A stretch of DNA of 6,330 nucleotides from Candidatus Desulfofervidaceae bacterium (GTDB lineage Bacteria; Desulfobacterota; Desulfofervidia; Desulfofervidales; Desulfofervidaceae), in assembly GCA_021160485.1 (NCBI GenBank), contig JAGHCL010000186.1, forward strand, positions 1 to 6,330, in the 5' to 3' direction. The notes below the pieces were generated by a model. The model ran no database searches. It saw only the letters and a program-made list of their open reading frames with translations, and was not told where the DNA came from. The number at the start of each line of letters is the position of its first letter. Within the stretch, counting starts at the first letter, position 1. Positions 1-5,194 of the stretch are shown here, in pieces. A program made the translations under genes and the position numbers.

Positions 1-6
1 CTTCAT
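1..6 (-). CDS. Start of a downstream gene, cut by the window edge
   Basis: On the minus strand an ATG at 6..4 is followed by AAG (Met-Lys), and then the window ends. It lies 3 bases past the sulfur-carrier stop codon (12..10), and a strong AAGGGGG ribosome binding site at 19..13 leaves a 6-base spacing to this ATG. The two genes would form an operon. In many bacteria and archaea a MoaD/ThiS-like carrier is next to a TtuA/Ncs6-type tRNA thiolase, which often begins Met-Lys-Cys. That identity is only a guess from context, because two codons cannot show it. Confidence 0.4.
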
Positions 7-9
7 TAT

Positions 10-207
10 TTACCCCCTTGAAGTTACAACTCGTATTTCTATTTCATCTCCTCCTTTTAAAACTATATCTGAAGTGAGTAGCTGTTTGTTTCTAATTACA
101 AGCGCTGTGCCTGGCAGCAAATTGAGTCTTTTCAACAATTGTTTGACAGTTAGCTTCTTTTCTATCTCCACTTTTTCCCCTTCTGGAAAGAATTTTACTT
201 TAATCAT
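10..207 (-). CDS. MoaD/ThiS-family ubiquitin-like sulfur carrier protein
   Basis: This is a 65-residue protein of the beta-grasp MoaD/ThiS/TtuB type. Such carriers are adenylated on the C-terminal glycine, loaded with sulfur as a thiocarboxylate and used for molybdopterin, thiamine or 2-thiouridine tRNA synthesis in the cytoplasm. The visible fold marks are the opening strand MIKVKFFPEG, the LTVKQLLKRLNL helix, and the closing LKGGDEIEI turn and strand leading to the tail. The tail ends SRG, not the usual GG. An in-frame ATG at 243 would add 12 residues, but a good promoter runs through that stretch and family members begin at the first strand, so I prefer 207. GGAG at 222..219 is a somewhat distant ribosome site. 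Which pathway it serves cannot be told; a tRNA thiolation role is suggested only by the gene that seems to follow. Confidence 0.82.
   Translation of the reverse strand: MIKVKFFPEGEKVEIEKKLTVKQLLKRLNLLPGTALVIRNKQLLTSDIVLKGGDEIEIRVVTSRG
13..19 (-). promoter_or_regulatory. Ribosome binding site inside the last codons of the sulfur carrier
   Basis: AAGGGGG read on the minus strand sits 6 bases before the ATG at 6..4. The same bases form the final Arg (AGG) and Gly (GGG) codons of the sulfur carrier, so the site is both coding sequence and translation signal. This suggests that the two genes are translationally coupled. Confidence 0.55.
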
Positions 208-209
208 CC

Positions 210-238
210 TTGTTTTTTCTCCGTTTTTAAGGTATTTT
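210..238 (+). promoter_or_regulatory. Weak candidate promoter for the hydrogenase protease
   Basis: TTGTTT (210-215), 17 bases, then TATTTT (233-238) is the only sigma-70-like pair I see ahead of the plus-strand gene. The match is 3 of 6 and 4 of 6. Its -10 overlaps the -10 of the opposing minus-strand promoter, so the two would interfere with each other. AT-rich sequence produces such matches by chance. Confidence 0.22.
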
Positions 239-262
239 TCCATGTGAAAGCCTGAATGTCAA
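234..262 (-). promoter_or_regulatory. Putative promoter of the sulfur-carrier gene
   Basis: On the minus strand an exact TTGACA (262..257) is followed by 17 bases and AAAAAT (239..234), with TG placed as an extended -10. The predicted start is near 227, giving a leader of about 20 bases before the ATG at 207. It would exclude the longer reading frame from 243, whose first codons lie inside the promoter. The prediction rests on sequence match alone. Confidence 0.45.
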
Positions 263-265
263 TTT

Positions 266-272
266 GGAGGAG
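266..272 (+). promoter_or_regulatory. Ribosome binding site setting the hydrogenase-protease start
   Basis: GGAGGAG lies 3 to 5 bases before the ATG at 276, depending on the register. A longer frame could open at TTG 264, but its first codons would be this ribosome site itself, so the ATG at 276 is the real start. Confidence 0.75.
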
Positions 273-275
273 ACA

Positions 276-740
276 ATGAAAATTATGGTATTGGGCATAG
301 GAAATATTTTAATGAAGGACGAAGGAGTAGGTGTGAGAACTGTAGAGCACATGAAAAAGCTAGATTTACCTAAAGAAGTAGAATTAATGGATGGAGGCAC
401 TTCTACACCTCTTTTATTCCCTTATTTTACCGAAGTAGATCATCTTATTGTCATTGATGCCGTAAAGGGTAATATGCCTCCGGGCAGTATTTATCGGCTT
501 AAACCAGAAGACTTACTTCCTCCTGATGACAGCCCAGTTTCATTGCATGATTTAGGCCTTGTTAACGCTCTTCAGATGGCTGAACAGGTAGGTATGCGTC
601 CTAAAACCGTGATTATTTTTGGTGTTGAACCTAAAGAAATAGACTGGGGAATGGAGTTAACCCCAGAGATAGAAAGACGCATACCCACAATTGCCCAAAT
701 AGTTCTTGACGAAATCAACAAACTGATTAACTTGGTTTAG
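276..740 (+). CDS. Hydrogenase maturation endopeptidase (HyaD/HybD family, peptidase A31-like)
   Basis: This 154-residue protein has the usual length for nickel-dependent proteases that trim the C-terminal tail of the [NiFe]-hydrogenase large subunit once nickel is inserted, in the cytoplasm. The signature start MKIMVLGIGNILMKDEGVG is present. The three metal-binding positions known from HybD appear as Glu16, Asp61 (in VIDAVKG) and His91 (in SLHDLG). The DGGT motif is at 39-42, and GVEP is near residue 120. The gene stands alone: it is divergent from the sulfur carrier, and its last 14 bases overlap the convergent ccsA. No hydrogenase subunit gene is in the window, so its substrate must be encoded elsewhere. 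The family assignment is firm, but the subgroup (HyaD, HybD, HynC-like or HycI) is not resolved. Confidence 0.93.
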   Translation: MKIMVLGIGNILMKDEGVGVRTVEHMKKLDLPKEVELMDGGTSTPLLFPYFTEVDHLIVIDAVKGNMPPGSIYRLKPEDLLPPDDSPVSLHDLGLVNALQMAEQVGMRPKTVIIFGVEPKEIDWGMELTPEIERRIPTIAQIVLDEINKLINLV

Positions 741-1560
741 CATAACTATGTAAGCCAGAAAGGAGAAAGTTAACTCCGAAATAGGTAAACAAGACAGAGA
801 CAAAGCCCACAATAGAAAGGAAGGCCATTTTAGTTTCCCGCCATCCTTTTACCAGACGACAGTGAATAAAGGTGGCGTAAATAAGCCAGGTAATCAGAGA
901 CCAGGTTTCTTTTGGATCCCAGCTCCAGTATTTCCCCCAAGCCTTGTCGGCCCAGACAGCACCAGTAATGATACCAATGGTGAGTAAGGTAAAGCCAAAG
1001 GCAATGGTTTGATAAATTAAATCGTCAAGTTGCTTTTGGGAGGGGAAAATGTCCCAGATTTTATTCCCCGTTTTCCGTAACAAGTAGACAACACTTAGTC
1101 CACAGGAAATAGCAAAAGCTCCATAGGCTAGAAAGCAAGTAATCACATGGACAATTAACCAGTTGCTTTTGAGGGCAGGTAATAAAGGTTCAATACGGCT
1201 GTTTACATCAGGTGAGAAAGAAGCATAGGCCATGGTCAAGAATGCAAAGGGTAAGACAAAGGCTCCCAAAATATGATTTTTGTATTTTTTTTCAATGACC
1301 AAGTATAAAAACACAATACACCAAGCAAAGAAGATAAGAGATTCGTAAAGATTGGAGAGAGGAGCATGACCAATACCCATTTTGTGTGATTCAACCCACC
1401 TTAAAATGATGCTAATCGTGTGGACAGTTAGAGTAAGCATAGTAGCATAAGTAGCAATTTTCTCCAGACTCCTTCTCCGAAAAACAAGTATGCCCAGATA
1501 GAGCAAAAAACAACCTAAATAAAAAAAGGTGACGTAACTGAGAATTTTTATGTTCCACAT
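727..1560 (-). CDS. ccsA: System II cytochrome c maturation protein CcsA/ResC (often annotated CcsB, TIGR03144)
   Basis: This 277-residue multi-spanning membrane protein is the heme-handling half of the System II cytochrome c synthase. With ResB it moves heme to the outer face of the inner membrane and attaches it to CXXCH apocytochromes. The tryptophan-rich WWD motif is plain: Trp208, Trp212, Trp214-Asp-Pro-Lys-Glu218. By comparison with the family, His138 (in WLIVHV) and His271 (in GLHSYA) flank the WWD as the outer heme ligands, and His233 (in FIHCRL) is a membrane histidine. I count about eight hydrophobic segments. The start ATG overlaps the resB end by 13 bases and has AGAGG 7 bases upstream, so translation is probably coupled. 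Naming differs between schemes: the WWD subunit is CcsA in plastids and ResC in Bacillus, but many pipelines call it CcsB. Confidence 0.95.
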   Translation of the reverse strand: MWNIKILSYVTFFYLGCFLLYLGILVFRRRSLEKIATYATMLTLTVHTISIILRWVESHKMGIGHAPLSNLYESLIFFAWCIVFLYLVIEKKYKNHILGAFVLPFAFLTMAYASFSPDVNSRIEPLLPALKSNWLIVHVITCFLAYGAFAISCGLSVVYLLRKTGNKIWDIFPSQKQLDDLIYQTIAFGFTLLTIGIITGAVWADKAWGKYWSWDPKETWSLITWLIYATFIHCRLVKGWRETKMAFLSIVGFVSVLFTYFGVNFLLSGLHSYAKPS

Positions 1561-2900
1561 GTCAAAACCTCTTTTACTTCATTCGCCCATTCTTGAAAGA
1601 TATGTTTAAATGTCTCTCGCCTTTTACTTGCCATTCCGCCCAGCCAGACCTCACACCCCTGTTTGTGGGGTGCTAATTTTAACCACATTTTTTGAGGAAT
1701 GATAAAGAAACTGATCATTAATCCACCTACTAGGATAATACAGCCTATCCAGACGACCCATACACCTGGGTCTTTTTTTACCTCTAAACCTGTAAAGCGG
1801 GTGAAGTCTTTTACCACAAGTGTATATTTACCTTTCCGATGCATAGCATCAAATTCGGGAAATTTGCTTAAGACCCAACTGGTTTGGGGTTTTTGATTTG
1901 GCTTCTGTATAACCACCTGAAAAGCTGGACCAAAGTTCATAAGGTCAGAAAAGGCCTTCACTACCTTTATCGCTCCTTGTTCATCAGGCAAAGGTACAGG
2001 GGTATTGAAGGGAGCGGTAAGCGTAAATTTTTTACCAGTCTTCCGTTCAGTAACTTCAAAAGTAACTGTGGGATTAGAAGCCACACCGAAATTTGCCTGA
2101 TAGAAACGAAAACCTTTATAGTCCAAAGGGCCATTGACTTTAATCGTTGTTTTGAATTTTTTCTGGTTATCAATTACAGTAATATGAGAGAGGTATTCTT
2201 TAGGCATACCGTTATCGTAATATTCTACGGTAAATTTATCACACTTAAGGCTGAAAGGTAAATTGTATACCTGGTGATGTTTTCTCCCTTCTAAGAATAT
2301 CGTGTTGCTTACTTCTCCTTCGGGGATGAACATCATGCCTGAAAAGCCAAAGATAGAGCTTATTAAACCACCAATGAGAATGACCAATATGCCACCATGA
2401 ATGATATAGGGACCCCAGTGGCTGATGCTGCCTTTTTTAACATGAATGACAAAATCAGGATTAGAAGCAACTTCCAGTTGTGAAAATTCCTTTTTAAAGA
2501 GAGCACTTAACTTTTCTTTGGCTTCTTCAAAGGGCAGTTTACAGATAAAATGGGCATTAAAAGAGAGATGGCTTAAAAATTTTTCATCTATTTCTTTTTT
2601 TGCATTATATTGAAGTATCCGCCATGTTTTGGGAAAGCGATCCAGAGAACAGGCGATTAAATTTAGTGTTAATAAAGACAGGAGAACTTGAAACCAGCGC
2701 GCATGATAAACATCATAGAGAGAAAAGGCATTGATGATTTTAGACCCAACATTTCCAAATTGCTTTAGATATACTTCTGGTGGCTGACTTTGAGGTAAAA
2801 GCGTGCCTATAATACAGGCTACAGCTAAAATAAGGAGAAGAAAAATAGCCAGGCGAACGGACGTAAAGAATTTAAGCACTCTCTGCAGTGTCACTCGCAT
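1548..2900 (-). CDS. resB: System II cytochrome c maturation protein ResB (Ccs1/CcsB)
   Basis: This 450-residue inner-membrane protein is the partner of CcsA/ResC in heme delivery and cytochrome c assembly. It shows the ResB plan of four membrane helices: about 15-36, 67-86, 162-186 and 379-402. A long extracytoplasmic domain lies between helices 3 and 4. His66 in DVYHARWFQ, at the entry of helix 2, matches the conserved membrane heme-ligand histidine of the family. Other family marks are HWGPYIIHGG at 161-170, KGFRFYQ at 262-268, and GLEVKKDPG just before the last helix. The cytoplasmic tail contains GGMASKRRETF, matching the usual ResB ending. It begins 2 bases after the tatA stop and only has AGGA abutting the ATG, so it probably depends on translation from tatA. 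The thioredoxin-like partner ResA and CcdA are not in the window. Confidence 0.93.
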   Translation of the reverse strand: MRVTLQRVLKFFTSVRLAIFLLLILAVACIIGTLLPQSQPPEVYLKQFGNVGSKIINAFSLYDVYHARWFQVLLSLLTLNLIACSLDRFPKTWRILQYNAKKEIDEKFLSHLSFNAHFICKLPFEEAKEKLSALFKKEFSQLEVASNPDFVIHVKKGSISHWGPYIIHGGILVILIGGLISSIFGFSGMMFIPEGEVSNTIFLEGRKHHQVYNLPFSLKCDKFTVEYYDNGMPKEYLSHITVIDNQKKFKTTIKVNGPLDYKGFRFYQANFGVASNPTVTFEVTERKTGKKFTLTAPFNTPVPLPDEQGAIKVVKAFSDLMNFGPAFQVVIQKPNQKPQTSWVLSKFPEFDAMHRKGKYTLVVKDFTRFTGLEVKKDPGVWVVWIGCIILVGGLMISFFIIPQKMWLKLAPHKQGCEVWLGGMASKRRETFKHIFQEWANEVKEVLTCGT

Positions 2901-2902
2901 TC

Positions 2903-3106
2903 CTAAGTTTCTTTTTCCGCTTTCTCTTTCTCTTCTAGCTCCTTTTGAGGAGTCACATCAATGGCCTTATCTTCTTTGAAGGCCTTTTTGAAGTTCTTGA
3001 TACCCTGACCTAATCCAGCTCCTATTTCAGGGAGACGGCTTGCCCCAAAGATGATAAGCACAATAAATAAAATAATCAGCAGTTCCGGCAACCCAATGCC
3101 AAACAT
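2903..3106 (-). CDS. tatA: Sec-independent translocase subunit TatA/TatE
   Basis: This 67-residue single-span protein of the twin-arginine translocation pathway forms the pore-like assembly that lets folded proteins cross the inner membrane. It has one N-terminal membrane helix (about 5-20) with the polar Glu8. Next come Phe20-Gly21, the LPEIG hinge at 25-29 and an amphipathic helix with FKKAF near 39-43, then a charged, Lys/Glu-rich tail. I start it at ATG 3106, because AAGGAG (3119..3114) is 7 bases away. The GTG at 3112 is only 1 base from that site, and family members begin MFGIG. It heads an operon with resB and ccsA; Tat substrates often carry redox cofactors, which fits the neighbours. 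TatB and TatC are not here, and TatA versus TatB is decided by the LPEIG-type hinge and short length. Confidence 0.94.
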   Translation of the reverse strand: MFGIGLPELLIILFIVLIIFGASRLPEIGAGLGQGIKNFKKAFKEDKAIDVTPQKELEEKEKAEKET

Positions 3107-3113
3107 TTTCACT

Positions 3114-3119
3114 CTCCTT
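3114..3119 (-). promoter_or_regulatory. Ribosome binding site setting the tatA start
   Basis: AAGGAG on the minus strand is 7 bases ahead of ATG 3106 but only 1 base ahead of the in-frame GTG at 3112. The spacing favours the ATG. Confidence 0.75.
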
Positions 3120-3133
3120 AGTAAATATGCCTC

Positions 3134-3162
3134 AAAGTAGCATTCATTGAGGAAGGTGTCAA
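3134..3162 (-). promoter_or_regulatory. Putative promoter of the tatA-resB-ccsA operon
   Basis: On the minus strand an exact TTGACA (3162..3157), a 17-base spacer ending TGC, and TACTTT (3139..3134) form a sigma-70-like promoter with an extended -10. The start would be near 3127, leaving about 20 bases of leader that hold the tatA ribosome site. The -10 itself matches only 3 of 6. Confidence 0.55.
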
Positions 3163-3184
3163 TAGGTAGGGCAGAGTATTGACA
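3157..3184. repeat. 8-base inverted repeat spanning both divergent -35 boxes
   Basis: TGTCAATA (3157-3164) and TATTGACA (3177-3184) are perfect inverted copies separated by 12 bases, so equivalent positions are 20 bases apart, or about two helical turns. Six bases of each arm are the -35 boxes of the two opposed promoters, so only two bases per arm are extra symmetry. It could be an operator for a dimeric regulator acting on both directions, or just the result of two consensus -35 boxes. Confidence 0.45.
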
Positions 3185-3207
3185 GATGTATCATTTTTTG
3201 CTAAAAA
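3179..3207 (+). promoter_or_regulatory. Putative promoter of the PxxKW gene
   Basis: TTGACA (3179-3184), a 17-base spacer ending TGC, and TAAAAA (3202-3207) form a plausible extended -10 promoter. The start would be near 3214, giving a leader of about 30 bases that carries the AAGGAGG ribosome site at 3231-3237, 7 bases before the ATG. Confidence 0.55.
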
Positions 3208-3244
3208 GCCGCCCGTTTTGACTTTAATGTAAGGAGGTTGGAAG

Positions 3245-3538
3245 ATGCTGGAGTGTATGACTGTTAAAAAGGGGATGAAGTGTCCTTTTATGACCGTTAA
3301 GGGTTGTAAGTTTAATGGGGGCACTTGCCATCCCATCGTAGAGCAATGCGAAGGTTGTGCTCATGTTATGGAAACAGAAAGTGGTAAGTACTGCCGTATT
3401 TGTCCTGATCCCGCAGCCAAATGGCGTTTAGGCAAATGCAATTTTGCCACTCATGTAAAGAATGGCAACGGCAAAAATGGTAATGGCAAACGGATTAATC
3501 CCCTTAAGGCCTCAAAACGTAAGGCTAAAGGTAAGTAG
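3245..3538 (+). CDS. PxxKW-type cysteine-rich small protein, function unknown
   Basis: This 97-residue protein has nine cysteines (4, 13, 21, 28, 35, 38, 50, 53, 65), including two CxxC pairs at 35-38 and 50-53, plus His29. The PAAKW motif at 56-60, followed by RLGKCNFATHVK, matches the PxxKW cysteine-rich family that I recall from sulfate- and metal-reducing Desulfobacterota. The role of that family is not established to my knowledge. The cysteine pattern suggests binding of a metal or an iron-sulfur cluster, but this is inference. There is no signal peptide or membrane segment, so it is probably cytoplasmic. After residue 71 the sequence turns into a low-complexity basic tail with KNGNG twice in tandem and a lysine-rich end. 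AAGGAGG sits 7 bases before the ATG. It has its own promoter facing the tatA operon. Confidence 0.88.
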   Translation: MLECMTVKKGMKCPFMTVKGCKFNGGTCHPIVEQCEGCAHVMETESGKYCRICPDPAAKWRLGKCNFATHVKNGNGKNGNGKRINPLKASKRKAKGK

Positions 3539-3640
3539 TAATATCAATTTGCCAAAAGCCATTATTACCTAATAGTGGAAGATAAATCCGCGTCTACACA
3601 ATAACTTGACATCTTCTTTTTAACCTGCTACCCACTGGGC
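3539..3640 (+). other. Intergenic stretch ahead of murJ
   Basis: This 102-base gap holds a candidate promoter at its 3' end and no ribosome binding site before murJ. I see no GC-rich hairpin with a T-run, so a factor-independent terminator for the PxxKW gene is not evident and some readthrough into murJ is possible. Confidence 0.5.
3606..3634 (+). promoter_or_regulatory. murJ: Putative promoter of murJ, possibly giving a leaderless transcript
   Basis: An exact TTGACA (3606-3611) is followed by a 17-base spacer ending TGC and TACCCA (3629-3634). The hexamer is poor (2 of 6), but the TGC-TAC arrangement and the CTTC just after the -35 are shared with the tatA promoter at the same positions. 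Standard spacing puts the start at about 3641, the first base of the murJ ATG. No Shine-Dalgarno sequence is visible. Confidence 0.35.
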
Positions 3641-5194
3641 ATGAGCTCCAAAAAGGAAGTTGCCCGGGCAGCAGGCATCTATACCGCGGGCACCCTACTT
3701 AGTCGTTTATTAGGGTTTGGGCGAGAAGTAGCCATTGCCTATTTCTTGGGTACAGGTATGGCTGCTGATGCCTTTTTTGTTGCTTTCCGCTTACCCAATC
3801 TTTGGCGCCGTTTGTTTGCCGAAGGCAGCATGGTGGTCGTGTTTGTCCCCATTTTTACAGAGTATCTCACTACAAAATCTCGCCGGGAAGCTATTCATTT
3901 AGCCCGAATCGTCTGGACAATGTTAGGAGCAATTCTGTTGGGATTGAGTATCTTAGGAATATTTTTGGCTCCCTGGCTGGTTAAATTAATTGCCCCAGGT
4001 TTTGCACGTGTTCCTGAAAAGTTCAGCCTTACTGTTACCCTTACCCGGATTATGTTTCCTTATGTATTTTTGATTTGTCTTACGGCCCTGGCTATAGCGA
4101 TGTTGAATGCCCTCCGTTATTTCACTGCCCCTGCTTTTAGCTATTCGTTTCTTAATGTGTCTATGATTGCTTCTTTGCTTCTAGCCCACAAATTAGGCTG
4201 GCCAGGTGTGTATTGTTTGGCTGGAGGCGTAATGATAGGCGGTATTTTACAACTTGGCCTTCAACTTCCTTTTCTCTTTAAAGAAGGTTTTACTTTAAGA
4301 CCTTTATGGAATCTCCATCATCCTGCCCTTAAACGTATTTTAATCCTGATGGGACCAGCCGTAATCGGGGCAGCGGTGTATCAATTAAGTATTTTTATCA
4401 ACACCATCCTGGCCTCTTTTTTACCTGAAGGGAGTGTTTCTTATCTTTATTACGCCGATCGTCTCGTCCAGTTTCCCCTTGCCCTTTTTGCCTTTTCTCT
4501 GGGTACAGCCAGTTTACCTACCCTTTCTGAACAGGCGGTAAAAAAGGATTATCAGGAGTTCAAACATACATTAGCCTTTGGTTTACAAACGGTTTTTTTC
4601 CTTATTTTTCCGGCCACATTAGGGTTAATTATCTTTAAAGAATCCATCATTGCCCTTCTCTTACAGCGAGGTGCTTTTTCGTCTGCCTCCACCCAGGCTA
4701 CAGCCCAGGCCCTTTATTGTTATGCCTTAGGTCTGGTCTTTTTTAGTGCCTTGAGGCTGTTAAACAATGCCTTTTATGCCCTTCAAGATACAGCCACTCC
4801 GGTAAAAGTGAGCGCATTTTGTTTGGTGTTTAATCTTTTCCTGGGAATTCTCCTTATGATACCCTTTAAACATGCTGGTCTTGCCCTTACTACTTCTATA
4901 GTTGGTTGTCTTAATGTTATGTTTCTCACTTATTTACTTCAAAAAAGGATTGGACGATTTTTCTCTTCTGTTTTCTGGCAAGAAATAGGCAAGACCACTT
5001 TAGCTGGTTTGGGTATGGGATTATGTTTATGGCTATTCAAGCATCATTACCCAACCAATATATTCAGGCAAGTATTTTTAGGTATCCCCTTAGGAGGATT
5101 TACTTTTTTTATTTTTGCTTCTATGCTAAAATGTAGCGAAATAATAACTATCAAACGGCTTGTAGGAGAAAAGCTGGGAATTAAAAGTGGCTAA
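3641..5194 (+). CDS. murJ: Lipid II flippase MurJ (MviN)
   Basis: This 517-residue protein has many hydrophobic segments, consistent with the 14 helices of the MOP-superfamily flippase that carries lipid II across the inner membrane for peptidoglycan synthesis. The N-terminal signature is intact: SRLLGFGRE (Arg22, Arg28), ADAFFVAFRLPN with Asp43, and NLWRRLFAEG with Arg56, Arg57 and Glu61. These match the charged cavity residues known from E. coli MurJ. GSVSYLYYADRLVQFPLA, with Asp273 and Arg274, is the second hallmark. The ATG at 3641 gives the normal family start. The upstream frame holds no ATG, GTG or TTG before a stop at 3602-3604, and there is no ribosome site, so translation may be leaderless or coupled to readthrough. 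The 3' end overlaps the next gene by 8 bases, so it is the first gene of an operon with the unknown protein and the M50 protease. Confidence 0.96.
   Translation: MSSKKEVARAAGIYTAGTLLSRLLGFGREVAIAYFLGTGMAADAFFVAFRLPNLWRRLFAEGSMVVVFVPIFTEYLTTKSRREAIHLARIVWTMLGAILLGLSILGIFLAPWLVKLIAPGFARVPEKFSLTVTLTRIMFPYVFLICLTALAIAMLNALRYFTAPAFSYSFLNVSMIASLLLAHKLGWPGVYCLAGGVMIGGILQLGLQLPFLFKEGFTLRPLWNLHHPALKRILILMGPAVIGAAVYQLSIFINTILASFLPEGSVSYLYYADRLVQFPLALFAFSLGTASLPTLSEQAVKKDYQEFKHTLAFGLQTVFFLIFPATLGLIIFKESIIALLLQRGAFSSASTQATAQALYCYALGLVFFSALRLLNNAFYALQDTATPVKVSAFCLVFNLFLGILLMIPFKHAGLALTTSIVGCLNVMFLTYLLQKRIGRFFSSVFWQEIGKTTLAGLGMGLCLWLFKHHYPTNIFRQVFLGIPLGGFTFFIFASMLKCSEIITIKRLVGEKLGIKSG

Noticed and set aside
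143..171. TTGACA at 143-148 on the plus strand inside the sulfur-carrier gene
   Set aside because: No acceptable -10 follows at 16-18 bases and it lies within coding sequence, so I treat it as chance.
208..243. A longer sulfur-carrier reading frame beginning at ATG 243
   Set aside because: The extra 12 residues precede the first fold strand, have no good ribosome site, and lie inside a promoter-like element that would place transcription start at about 227.
264..275. TTG start for the hydrogenase protease at 264
   Set aside because: Those codons are the GGAGGAG ribosome site for ATG 276, and family members begin exactly at MKI.
1967..2173. Minus-strand frame within resB in a different register
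   Set aside because: It is a shadow of resB, which shows family motifs throughout this stretch.
1699..2261. Two plus-strand open frames (1699-1896 and 1884-2261) antisense to resB
   Set aside because: They have no ribosome site and no recognisable domain, and their composition follows from the strong resB coding frame on the other strand.
3107..3112. GTG start for tatA at 3112
   Set aside because: It is 1 base from the AAGGAG site, whereas ATG 3106 is 7 bases away and gives the standard MFGIG start.
3118..3336. Minus-strand frame of 72 codons between tatA and the PxxKW gene
   Set aside because: It covers both divergent promoters and the start of the well-supported PxxKW gene, has no ribosome site and resembles no family.
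3530..3569. Possible hairpin after the PxxKW stop: GGTAA and TAAT pairing with ATTATTACC
   Set aside because: The stem needs a 4-base bulge, is AT-rich and has no T-run after it, so it does not qualify as a terminator.
3549..3575. TTGCCA and TAATAG as a further murJ promoter
   Set aside because: The spacing is only 15 bases and both boxes are imperfect; the TTGACA element at 3606 is a better match.
3802..3984. Plus-strand 60-codon frame inside murJ
   Set aside because: It is an out-of-frame shadow of conserved murJ sequence.
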